From NCBI RefSeq assembly GCF_003316875.1, contig NZ_QMIL01000007.1:62001-126000 (forward strand): a stretch of DNA of 64,000 bases, in the 5' to 3' direction. This document shows positions 25,349 through 33,216 of this stretch, piece after piece (the first letter of the stretch is position 1; the number at the start of each line of letters is the position of its first letter). Below the pieces are notes generated by a model that did not search any database, had not been told where the DNA came from, and saw nothing but the letters and a program-made list of their open reading frames with translations. The DNA comes from Aliidiomarina celeris. Lineage in GTDB: Bacteria > Pseudomonadota > Gammaproteobacteria > Enterobacterales > Alteromonadaceae. The translations under genes and the position numbers were made by a program.

Positions 25349-25866
25349 GACAAAATCGTCTGGAACGATTTTGGACGCACAACGTGCGGGCCGTAGGCCG
25401 AGCCCCAGGGATGGGGCGAGCATTCCGCGCATCCTTGCGCCTCCCCCCTTCGGGGCCGTTACTGCGTAACGTGCAATTTGTACGCGCGGCATTGCCGCGC
25501 TTACGACGCAAGAAGTGCGGGCCGTAGGCCGAGCCCCAGGGATGGGGCGAGCATTCCGCGCATCCATGCGCCTCTCCCCTTCGGGGCCGTTACTTCGTAA
25601 CGTTCAAAATCGCTCCATGCGATTTTGTCCGCCTCTGTGTATTTGTACGCGCGGCATTGCCGCGCTTACGACTCACGAAGTGCGGGCCGTAGGCCGAGCC
25701 CCAGGGATGGGGCGAGCATTCCGCGCATCCGTGCGCCTCCCCCCTTCGGGGCCGTTACTGCGTAACGTTCAAAATCGCTCCCAGCGATTTTGTCCGCCTC
25801 TGTGTATTTGTACGCGCGGCATTGCCGCGCTTACGACGCACGAAGTGCGGGCCGTAGGCCGAGCCC
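25349..25866. repeat. Tandem array of palindrome-tiled repeat units
   Basis: The 600-base gap between tRNA-Phe and the next gene holds three units (25384-25514, 131 bp; 25515-25679, 165 bp; 25680-25844, 165 bp). They are flanked by a partial unit upstream (from about 25349) and a 22-base fragment downstream (25845-25866). Each unit is a chain of short perfect hairpins: GCAC-GAA-GTGC, GGCC-GTA-GGCC, GCCCCA-GGGA-TGGGGC, GCGCA-N4-TGCGC, CCCC-TTC-GGGG, CGTTAC-TGC-GTAACG, CAAAATCGC-N5-GCGATTTTG and GCGCGGC-ATT-GCCGCGC. The short unit lacks the 34-bp segment with the CAAAATCGC hairpin. Differences between copies fall mainly in loops, and one stem shows a compensatory change. The element abuts the 3' end of the next minus-strand gene. 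It is not CRISPR-like and shows no convincing coding. Confidence 0.92.
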
Positions 25867-25873
25867 TCGTTTA

Positions 25874-26647
25874 TCAAAGCTTTTCGTCAAGAAACTCAAG
25901 CAATGCTTGCCAACTGGCACGGTCGGCTTTTAGATCGTAGTCTGAACTCCAAGGTACCGTAAACGAGTGCAAGGCACCGCCGTAAATCTCAGCGTTGTGC
26001 TCAACCCCTGCGGCCTGAAGGTCGTTCATTAAGGTTGCAAACTCGCTCATACCTGAAACCGGATCGGCAGAGCCGTGTAAAACGAGTACCGGAGCTGTTG
26101 CCGTACTGTAACTCTGCCCTTCGGGTAACCCTAAGCTTCCATGAAAAGACACAACACCGGCCAAGTCGGCGCCAGCACGCGCCATTTCTAACACAGCTTC
26201 ACCACCAAAACAGTAGCCCATTGCCACTCTATTCTCGGTACCACCGGGAATATTTGGTACTTCAGAGAGGGCCGCCATTAGCCGTTGCTGAAAAAGTTCG
26301 CGGTTACCGCGAAGCTCACTCGCACGCGCTGCATTTTCGCGCATAGAGGTGGGCTGGCGGTCGCGGCCGTACACATCAATGGCAAAAGCGGTATAGCCTA
26401 GAGCCGCTAACTGGTGTGCGCGGCCTTTCTCGTAATCATTGGGGCCGTCCCAATCGTGCACAATAATAACGGTACCCAAGCTTTCTTCTAGCCGGCTATT
26501 ATGTGCAACATAACCTTTCATAACTTGACCGCCTACGCGGTACTCATAGTCTTGCCCCACAATAGAAGCGTGAGCATTTCCACTCGACAATGCGAGCATG
26601 GTAACGCTCATCGCGAGCGCCATTAAACTATTCGATATTCTTGTCAT
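25874..26647 (-). CDS. Exported dienelactone hydrolase family protein
   Basis: A 257-residue alpha/beta hydrolase with a signal peptide (cleavage probably after AHA near residue 27). Dienelactone-hydrolase features are VIIVHDWDGPNDYEKGRAHQ, the nucleophile elbow GYCFGGEAV with Cys in place of Ser, VLHGSADP with the catalytic Asp, and GALHSFT with the His. The family cleaves lactones or esters. The periplasmic location suggests scavenging or detoxification, but the substrate is unknown. It shares no operon with its neighbours. Its stop codon lies eight bases from the repeat array. Confidence 0.85.
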   Translation of the reverse strand: MTRISNSLMALAMSVTMLALSSGNAHASIVGQDYEYRVGGQVMKGYVAHNSRLEESLGTVIIVHDWDGPNDYEKGRAHQLAALGYTAFAIDVYGRDRQPTSMRENAARASELRGNRELFQQRLMAALSEVPNIPGGTENRVAMGYCFGGEAVLEMARAGADLAGVVSFHGSLGLPEGQSYSTATAPVLVLHGSADPVSGMSEFATLMNDLQAAGVEHNAEIYGGALHSFTVPWSSDYDLKADRASWQALLEFLDEKL

Positions 26648-26767
26648 TTTCTCTACCCCTCATTCAGCATGAATATGGACGCGAAGCAATCCACCGTTTT
26701 GAACTACAAGGATTATACGCGGAATACTCGCATTTCGGATTGCTCACTATCAGAGCACAAAAACCTA

Positions 26768-26786
26768 AATGATAATGATTGCTATT
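26768..26786. promoter_or_regulatory. Fur-box-like site upstream of the iron ABC importer
   Basis: The 19-mer AATGATAATGATTGCTATT matches the Fur consensus (GATAATGATAATCATTATC) at 11 of 19 positions, including the GATAATGAT core. It overlaps the -35 of the promoter described separately, so iron-bound Fur would block transcription. Confidence 0.65.
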
Positions 26787-26807
26787 TGAGAGCAGTTAAA
26801 TTAGAAT
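26779..26807 (+). promoter_or_regulatory. Promoter of the iron ABC importer operon
   Basis: TTGCTA (-35) and TAGAAT (-10, 26802-26807) are separated by 17 bases. They lie 30 bases before the start codon of the substrate-binding protein and overlap the Fur-like site. Confidence 0.6.
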
Positions 26808-26836
26808 AAGCCACAAATAAACGCGAGGTGTTTTTT

Positions 26837-27868
26837 ATGAAATCTATCGTTAAACTCATTCCAGTTGCAGCGGCAATGGCCGCTTTCTTAAGTGCTTGCT
26901 CTCCTAGCCCCAGCCAAGAAGCAGTGAACATTTACTCGTCCAGAAACGAAGCGCTGGTAAAACCGCTACTCGACGAATTTACAGCGGAAACCGGTATTCA
27001 AGTAAACTTGCTCACTGGCTCTGGCGACGGTTTGCTCACGCGCTTACAGAACGAAGGTGAAAACAGCCCTGCAGATTTGTTCTTAACAGTAGACGCAGGC
27101 GCTCTTCACCGCGCTAAATCGGCGAATTTATTTCAAAGTGTGAATTCAACAACCTTAGCCAACGTTATTCCTGCTCACCTACGTGACAGCGACAACGAAT
27201 GGTTCGGTTTAAGCATGCGTGCGCGCCCTATTTTTTATGCGAAAGACCGAGTTGACCCTGCGGAGTTAGGTTCGTATTTAGATCTTGCCGACGCTAAATG
27301 GCGTGGTCGTATTTGTGTTCGAAGTTCAGACAACATTTATAATCAGTCTCTTGTAGCCGCTATGATTGACCACTTCGGAGAAGAGCAAACTGAAGCCTGG
27401 GCGCGTGGTTTAGTGGCAAACTTTGCGCGCGATCCCGTAGGTGGCGACCGTGATCAACTTCACGCAGTAGCCTCTGGGCAATGTGATGTTGCTATTGCCA
27501 ACACCTATTATTTCGGTGGTATGATCGCCAGTGGCGACGCGGCAAATTTGCAAACTACCGACCAGCTCGAAATTTTCTGGCCTTCGCAAGACGCTGAAGG
27601 TGTGCACGTTAACGTAAGTGGCATCGGCTTGTTACGTCACACCGAAAATACTGAGAACGCCATTAAGCTTATTGAGTTTTTAGCCAGCGAGTCGTCACAA
27701 GCTTGGTATGCAGAGGCAAATCAAGAGTATCCTGTGCGTCAAGACGCGGCCTTGAGCGATATATTACAGGGCTGGGGCGACTTTAAAGCCGACCAAATTC
27801 CAATGAGCCGGCTTGGAGAAAATAACGCTGCGGCGGTTCGCCTCATGAATAGAGCGGGCTGGCGCTAG
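26837..27868 (+). CDS. Iron(III) ABC transporter substrate-binding lipoprotein (FbpA/FutA type)
   Basis: A periplasmic iron-binding protein anchored as a lipoprotein: the signal MKSIVKLIPVAAAMAAFLSA ends at lipobox Cys21. The extracellular-solute-binding fold typical of FbpA/FutA/IdiA is seen in VNIYSSRNEALVKPLLDEF, GSGDGLLTRLQNEG, the Tyr-rich iron site IANTYYFGG, and EYPVRQD. ATG at 26837 follows GAGG; GTG at 26828 is less likely. It is the first gene of the permease/ATPase operon and lies behind a Fur-like operator, which supports iron as the ligand. Confidence 0.88.
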   Translation: MKSIVKLIPVAAAMAAFLSACSPSPSQEAVNIYSSRNEALVKPLLDEFTAETGIQVNLLTGSGDGLLTRLQNEGENSPADLFLTVDAGALHRAKSANLFQSVNSTTLANVIPAHLRDSDNEWFGLSMRARPIFYAKDRVDPAELGSYLDLADAKWRGRICVRSSDNIYNQSLVAAMIDHFGEEQTEAWARGLVANFARDPVGGDRDQLHAVASGQCDVAIANTYYFGGMIASGDAANLQTTDQLEIFWPSQDAEGVHVNVSGIGLLRHTENTENAIKLIEFLASESSQAWYAEANQEYPVRQDAALSDILQGWGDFKADQIPMSRLGENNAAAVRLMNRAGWR

Positions 27869-27900
27869 TAAACAACCCCAAGACTAAAGAGCTGTATCTT

Positions 27901-29649
27901 TTGAGTCCAGACCGAACAACATCTTATCGGAACTATAAAAGCCTGCCCATGCAGGCTTTTAATCTACTGCGTAACGCGTCTCTCCCCGGTGTCGCGCTGC
28001 TCGTATGCATGCCGCTTCTGATTGTAGTAGGCGCTTTCTTTGTTGGCTTGTTCGGCGCTGAACAACGCGAAACTCTGGCGCACCTTTGGCAGTTCGTTAT
28101 CGGCGAGTATATTCACCATACCGTCATTTTAATGGTGGGCGTTGCTTTGTTGGTGTCTGTTATTGGCGTAGCTACCGCGTGGTTAACCACTGCATGTACC
28201 TTTGCGGGCGTGAGCTGGCTCCGCTGGGCTTTATTGCTACCTTTAGCAATGCCTGCCTACATTACGGCTTACACCTACAGTGGCATGCTCAGCTTCGAGG
28301 GGCCGGTGCAGTCGTTTCTGCGGGCCGTTACCGGATGGCAATTCGGCGACTATTATTTTCCCGAAATTCGTTCCATTACCGGGGCCACTTTGGTAATGGG
28401 GTTTGTGCTCTTTCCTTATGTGTATTTAATTACCCGCGCAGCGTTCATTGAGCAGTCTAGAGCGGCAATAGAAGCAGCGCGAACTCTCGGCTTAACCCCG
28501 TGGCAAAGCTTTTGGCGGGTAGCATTACCCATGGCGCGCCCTGCTATTGCTACCGGCGTAACTCTGGCCCTTATGGAAACCCTAGCCGACTATGGCACCG
28601 TTCATTTCTACGGCGTAACTACCTTTACCACCGGTATTTTTAGAACCTGGTACGGTATGGGCGATCCGCTTGGCGCCCTGCAATTGGCCAGTATTTTGTT
28701 AAGCGCAGTAGTTGTACTTATTGTAGTTGAACGTATTTCTCGGCAAAAATCTAAATACCACCACGCAGGTCGCTCACAACAAAAAGCTCGGCCTTTTAAA
28801 CTTACTCGTGGTAAAGCCTTTGCTGCCTTTGCTGTGTGCTTTACTCCGGTATTATTGGGCTTTATTTTGCCTGCGCTACAACTGCTGTTATGGAGTGCCG
28901 ACCAACTCCATGTCTGGCTTGAGCCTGCCTTCATTAAACTTATTACGAACAGTGTGATGCTTGCAGTTGTGGCTTCGCTCGTTACGGTATTAGTTGCCCT
29001 TTGGTTGTGTTACGGAAAACGCCGTACGCCAACCCTACTTACCCGCGTGAGCATAAATTTTGCGTCGTTAGGTTATGCCATTCCTGGCGTGGTGGTTGCT
29101 GTGGGCGTTATTATTCCATTCGCTTGGCTCGACCACAGAATCATCGACATTTCCCGTTCGCTTTTTGGTTACAACCCCGGTTTGGTTTTGTCGGGAACTA
29201 TTGTGGCCATACTTTTTGCTTATTTGGTGCGTTTTTTATCGGTTTCCATCCAAACCATCGACAGCGGTTTAGCACAAATTAAAACCTCTATGGACGAGTC
29301 GGGCAGAATTCTCGGGTTAAATCCACGCCAAATATTAACCCGCATTCATTTTCCGCTGCTGCGTACGAGTATTCTAACCGCTACGCTACTGGTGTTTGTG
29401 GACGTGCTGAAAGAACTGCCCGCAACCCTAATACTGCGCCCGTTCAACTTTAACACCTTAGCAGTACGCGCCTATGAGCTTGCCGGCGACGAACGCCTCG
29501 CCGAAGCAGGTCCTGCTGCACTGATGATCGTGCTCGCTGGTTTAATTCCTGTCATACTGCTAAGCCGCGCCATGCAAGAACGACATAATGACAAAGGCGC
29601 TGTAGTGGCCCCAAAAGTTGAGGAAATTTATGAGCCTGTTAAAGCTTAA
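27901..29649 (+). CDS. Iron(III) ABC transporter permease (FbpB type, fused tandem permease)
   Basis: A 582-residue inner-membrane permease holding two BPD_transp_1 permease halves in one chain, as in FbpB/SfuB. Each half carries an EAA loop: EAARTLGLTPWQSFWRVALP and DESGRILGLNPRQILTRIHF. Around twelve hydrophobic segments are visible. The start is uncertain. TTG at 27901 gives the full frame, but ATG at 27949 also precedes the first membrane segment, and it lies inside a terminator-like hairpin. The gene ends 20 bases inside the ATPase gene, so the two are translationally coupled. Confidence 0.88.
   Translation: MSPDRTTSYRNYKSLPMQAFNLLRNASLPGVALLVCMPLLIVVGAFFVGLFGAEQRETLAHLWQFVIGEYIHHTVILMVGVALLVSVIGVATAWLTTACTFAGVSWLRWALLLPLAMPAYITAYTYSGMLSFEGPVQSFLRAVTGWQFGDYYFPEIRSITGATLVMGFVLFPYVYLITRAAFIEQSRAAIEAARTLGLTPWQSFWRVALPMARPAIATGVTLALMETLADYGTVHFYGVTTFTTGIFRTWYGMGDPLGALQLASILLSAVVVLIVVERISRQKSKYHHAGRSQQKARPFKLTRGKAFAAFAVCFTPVLLGFILPALQLLLWSADQLHVWLEPAFIKLITNSVMLAVVASLVTVLVALWLCYGKRRTPTLLTRVSINFASLGYAIPGVVVAVGVIIPFAWLDHRIIDISRSLFGYNPGLVLSGTIVAILFAYLVRFLSVSIQTIDSGLAQIKTSMDESGRILGLNPRQILTRIHFPLLRTSILTATLLVFVDVLKELPATLILRPFNFNTLAVRAYELAGDERLAEAGPAALMIVLAGLIPVILLSRAMQERHNDKGAVVAPKVEEIYEPVKA
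27937..27960 (+). promoter_or_regulatory. Terminator-like hairpin at the start of the iron permease gene
   Basis: AAAAGCCTGC-CCAT-GCAGGCTTTT is a perfect 10-bp stem with a 4-base loop ending in TTTT. It lies 69 bases after the substrate-binding protein gene and covers the candidate ATG (27949). It could act as an attenuator giving more binding protein than permease, or mask the permease start. Confidence 0.55.
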
Positions 29650-30685
29650 TCATGTTGCTGTAGGCTTCGACAGCCAGCTTATTGTAAACGATGTAAGCTT
29701 TAGTTTAGAGCCCGGTGACATTGGCTGTTTGTTAGGCCCAAGTGGCTGTGGCAAAACTACTTTATTAAGAGCCATCGCCGGTTTTGAGTCGCTGCGCAGT
29801 GGCAGTATCGAAATTAGTATGCGCTTGGTGAGCTCGCAAGCACAACACGTGCCACCAGAACAGCGTGGCGTAGGTATGGTTTTTCAAGACTTCGCTTTGT
29901 TTCCTCACCTCACCGTGGCGCAAAATATTAGCTTTGGTATTCGCACCCAAACACAGGCCGAACAAAGCGCTCGCGTTCGGCAACTGCTCGAACATGTAGG
30001 CTTAGAGGGCTATGGCCCTCGCTACCCGCATCAACTTTCGGGGGGCCAACAACAACGCATTGCACTGGCTCGAGCGCTCGCGCCGCGCCCGCGCCTATTA
30101 CTTCTCGACGAGCCTTTTTCGAGCCTCGACGCCGAGCTTCGTGAGTCGTTGGCAACCGACGTGCGGGCGCTGTTAAAACGCGAAAAAATCACAGCTTTAT
30201 TGGTTACTCACGACCAACAAGAAGCGTTCGCTATGGCCGACAAAGCGGGCGTAATGTACCACGGCAAGATGTTGCAGTGGGGCACCCCGTATGGGCTTTA
30301 TCATGAGCCTGCACACCACTTGGTAGCCGACTTTATAGGTCACGGAGTGTTGCTGCGCGGTGCGATAACCCCTGAACAAGGTGTTGCTACGCCGCTCGGT
30401 ATTTTGCGCGGAGACGAAGTGCCAGCCAATGCCGAAGGTGAAGCTGTCGACGTGTTGGTGCGGCCCGACGATATTTTGATTGACGACAGTAGTGAACGGC
30501 GAGCCAAAATTGTGGGCAAGGGGTTTCGTGGGGCGCACTACTTGTACACAGTAGCGCTTTCCGATGGCAGCCAGATTCTGTGTATGGCACCTTCACACCA
30601 CCAATACGCCATGGGTGAAGAAGTGGGTTTACGCCTTAACCTTGACCACTTGGTGCTATTCCCTGCGGGCTACTGCGACACCTAG
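29630..30685 (+). CDS. Iron(III) ABC transporter ATP-binding protein (FbpC type)
   Basis: The ATPase that powers the importer. It has a complete nucleotide-binding domain: Walker A GPSGCGKTTLLRAIAGFE, Q-loop VFQDFALFPHLT, signature LSGGQQQRIALARAL, Walker B LLLDEPFSSLD and the H-loop VTHDQQEA. A C-terminal TOBE-like region follows (about residues 230-351; VLVRPDDILI). ATG at 29630 follows TTGAGGAA and overlaps the permease gene by 20 bases. The 351-residue length suits FbpC/PotA-type ATPases. Iron specificity is inferred from the binding protein and the Fur-like site. Confidence 0.9.
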   Translation: MSLLKLNHVAVGFDSQLIVNDVSFSLEPGDIGCLLGPSGCGKTTLLRAIAGFESLRSGSIEISMRLVSSQAQHVPPEQRGVGMVFQDFALFPHLTVAQNISFGIRTQTQAEQSARVRQLLEHVGLEGYGPRYPHQLSGGQQQRIALARALAPRPRLLLLDEPFSSLDAELRESLATDVRALLKREKITALLVTHDQQEAFAMADKAGVMYHGKMLQWGTPYGLYHEPAHHLVADFIGHGVLLRGAITPEQGVATPLGILRGDEVPANAEGEAVDVLVRPDDILIDDSSERRAKIVGKGFRGAHYLYTVALSDGSQILCMAPSHHQYAMGEEVGLRLNLDHLVLFPAGYCDT

Positions 30686-30801
30686 CCCGCGCTTGGCCCG
30701 CGCACGGAACACCCCACAGAATTACTTTAGGCTGCTGCATTAATTACCCAATATGCTAATCTAGGTTTTATAACAACAAGATTCGTAAAACAGGGTTCCT
30801 T

Positions 30802-32460
30802 ATGGCTAACGCCGCACAAACGTCTCACCACCTAAATAGAATTCGTCGTTTAAATGCTATTGGCGTTGCCTTATCGGCGGTCGACGATCATATCGAACTT
30901 TTAGAGCAGATTTTAAATGGTGCGCGTGAACTTACCTGTGCCGACGCAGGAACCCTCTACTGGGTTAATTCAAACGCCGAAGGCAAACCGCAAAGCCTTT
31001 CATTTACCTTGGTACAAAATGACACCTTGAATATTCATTTGGGCGGCAGTGGTGAGCCGGTGGGCGGTACATTTTCCGAAATTCCATTGTATTTAACGAA
31101 CCACGAGCCCAATGAACGCATGGTCGCGGCTTATGCGGTTTTGCATGAAAAAACCGTGTGTATAGCCGACGCCTACGAAGAGCAAGGCTTCGACTTTTCC
31201 GGTACCCGTAAATTCGATGCCAGCACAGGTTATCGCTCTCAGTCCATGTTGGTTGTGCCGCTCAAAAACCATGAAAACGACGTTATTGCGGCTCTGCAAT
31301 TACTGAACAAGCAAGACAACGCAGGCAATACCGTTCAGTTTGACCAAGACGATATTGAAATTGCCTGCTCGCTCGCCTCGCAGGCCGCCATTGCGCTCAC
31401 GAATCGCAAGCTTATCGACGACCTGCATACACTGTTTGAAAGCTTCACCCACGTAATCGCCAGCGCTATTGACGCGAAGTCGCCACAAACCGGAGCGCAT
31501 TGTCGGCGCGTACCCGACGCAACCTTAATGCTGGCAAAAGCGGCAAGTGGTTCGAATTATCCGGGCCTCGAAGGGTTCAAGATGTCGAAAAAAGACATGT
31601 ATGAACTGAAAACCGCAGCCTGGATGCACGACTGTGGCAAGATAGTTACGCCCCCTCATGTGGTGGAAAAGTCGAAAAAGCTGGAAACCATATACGACCG
31701 CATCGGCACTATTGAAGCAAGGCTTGAAGTGTTAGCGCGCGACGCCAAAATTGCTGAGCTTGAGGCTGAATTAACAGCGCTGAAAAACAACACTCCAAGC
31801 TCGCGCCCGGCGCCAAGCAATGCCCCCTCACAGGGGTTCTACCAAGAGGCGCTTGAGTTCCTGCAACGGGCAAATACTGGCGGCGAATTTATGGCCGACG
31901 ACGATCTTGAGAAAGTGCAGTCGCTCGCAGCACTTAATTACACAACATTGAACGGCCAAACCCAACCCTTATTAACGCCCGAAGAATGCGAAAATTTATG
32001 CATTCGTAAAGGTACCCTCACCGACGCTGAACGAAAAATAATGGAAGACCACATGGTGCACACCATTAATATGCTAGAACAACTGCCCTTTCCTAAGCAC
32101 CTGAAACGGGTTCCTGAGTATGCTGGCGGCCACCATGAACGAATGGACGGTAAGGGCTATCCTCGGGGGCTTACCCGCGAGCAAATGTCCATTCCCGCTC
32201 GAATTATGGGTATAGCTGACGTGTTTGAGGCCTTAACAGCGCCAGAGCGGAGCTACAAAAAAGCCATGAGCCTGTCGCAAACCCTTACCATTATGGGCAG
32301 AATGGTTGAAAACAATCACCTCGACCCTGATTTGTTCGCATTGTTTGTTGATAAAAAAGTATATTTAACTTACGCGAACAAACATTTAAAGCCGGAACAA
32401 ATAGACAACGTCGACTTGAGTAACTTGCCGGGCCTTTCCCGCAACCAACACGCTGAATAG
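30802..32460 (+). CDS. GAF plus HD-GYP domain phosphodiesterase
   Basis: A predicted cytoplasmic cyclic-di-GMP phosphodiesterase. Residues 1 to about 205 form a GAF sensor domain (VPLKNHENDVIAALQLLNK). The HD-GYP domain begins near 210. Its metal ligands include HD at 276-277 (WMHDCGKI) and HH at 444-445, with the signature GYP at 452-454 (HHERMDGKGYPRGL). Between them lies an unusually long insert of about 120 residues with a coiled-coil-like stretch (EARLEVLARDAKIAELEAEL). It is followed after nine bases by a cyclic nucleotide phosphodiesterase and then an adenylyl cyclase, suggesting one signalling unit. Confidence 0.88.
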   Translation: MANAAQTSHHLNRIRRLNAIGVALSAVDDHIELLEQILNGARELTCADAGTLYWVNSNAEGKPQSLSFTLVQNDTLNIHLGGSGEPVGGTFSEIPLYLTNHEPNERMVAAYAVLHEKTVCIADAYEEQGFDFSGTRKFDASTGYRSQSMLVVPLKNHENDVIAALQLLNKQDNAGNTVQFDQDDIEIACSLASQAAIALTNRKLIDDLHTLFESFTHVIASAIDAKSPQTGAHCRRVPDATLMLAKAASGSNYPGLEGFKMSKKDMYELKTAAWMHDCGKIVTPPHVVEKSKKLETIYDRIGTIEARLEVLARDAKIAELEAELTALKNNTPSSRPAPSNAPSQGFYQEALEFLQRANTGGEFMADDDLEKVQSLAALNYTTLNGQTQPLLTPEECENLCIRKGTLTDAERKIMEDHMVHTINMLEQLPFPKHLKRVPEYAGGHHERMDGKGYPRGLTREQMSIPARIMGIADVFEALTAPERSYKKAMSLSQTLTIMGRMVENNHLDPDLFALFVDKKVYLTYANKHLKPEQIDNVDLSNLPGLSRNQHAE

Positions 32461-32469
32461 GGTAACAGC

Positions 32470-33213
32470 ATGAACATAGACATATTAGGCAGCAGCGGCG
32501 GTGTAGGTGGGCAAAGTGGTAGCACCTCGTTGTTAATTAGTAACCGCATTCTTGTTGATGCAGGTTCCGGGCTTGGCGCTTTGTCGTTAGAGCGTATGCG
32601 TGGAATCGAAGCTGTGTTTATTACTCATAGCCATATGGACCATATTTCAGCGCTTCCGCCTTTTTTAGCTAATCTGTTTGGTCATCGAACAACGCCATTA
32701 CCTATTTACGCGTTACCCGAAACCATTGAGGTACTGAAAAGCTGTATTTTTAATGGCCAAATATGGCCAGACTTCACTGCGATACCCAGCGCTGCAGACC
32801 CCATTATCGAATTTCGTGCCCTAACGCCTTGGCAAACCCTACGGCATAACGAACTCAGCCTAACGCCATTTTCGGTGGAACATACGGTCCCCACCGTTGG
32901 CTACAGCATTCAAGACCAAAACCAGCACTTTGTATTTTGTGCCGACAGCAAAAGCTCTGCTGAATTTATCGACCAACTGAACCGGCTACCCGCAATTCAC
33001 ACCCTGATGATCGAATGCTCTTTCCCCGACCGTTATCAGCAGCTGGCTGATATGTCGGGGCATTTAACCCCGCAAACACTTTACAATACGGTGCAAAAGC
33101 TTCTGCAAGCACCACAGCAGGTTTGGATTACTCATTTAAAACCGGCCTATGAAGATGAGCTGCGCGCGTTATTCAGCCAAGACACTCGCTTTAACAACTG
33201 GCGCGTACTCTAG
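32470..33213 (+). CDS. Metallo-beta-lactamase-fold cyclic nucleotide phosphodiesterase (class II-like)
   Basis: A 247-residue metallo-hydrolase with the zinc motif FITHSHMDHISALPPF and further metal ligands in the VEHTVPTVGY, FCADSKSS and WITHLKP regions. The spacing and the opening DILGSSGGVGGQSGSTSLLI fit the PDEase class II group (cAMP phosphodiesterase, as in CpdP or yeast Pde1) better than general lactamases or RNase Z. It lies nine bases after the HD-GYP gene and three before the cyclase gene, so it may degrade the product of that cyclase. Activity on cAMP is inferred. Confidence 0.75.
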   Translation: MNIDILGSSGGVGGQSGSTSLLISNRILVDAGSGLGALSLERMRGIEAVFITHSHMDHISALPPFLANLFGHRTTPLPIYALPETIEVLKSCIFNGQIWPDFTAIPSAADPIIEFRALTPWQTLRHNELSLTPFSVEHTVPTVGYSIQDQNQHFVFCADSKSSAEFIDQLNRLPAIHTLMIECSFPDRYQQLADMSGHLTPQTLYNTVQKLLQAPQQVWITHLKPAYEDELRALFSQDTRFNNWRVL

Positions 33214-33216
33214 CTT

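Noticed and set aside
25349-25866. CRISPR array
   Set aside because: Units are 131-165 bp and repeated in full without unique spacers; no cas genes are nearby.
25309-25940. Repetitive ORFs through the palindromic array (peptides like VRAVGRAPGMGRAFRAS)
   Set aside because: They follow from the repeat units being free of stops in some frames, have no start signals, and variation follows hairpin loops rather than codon positions.
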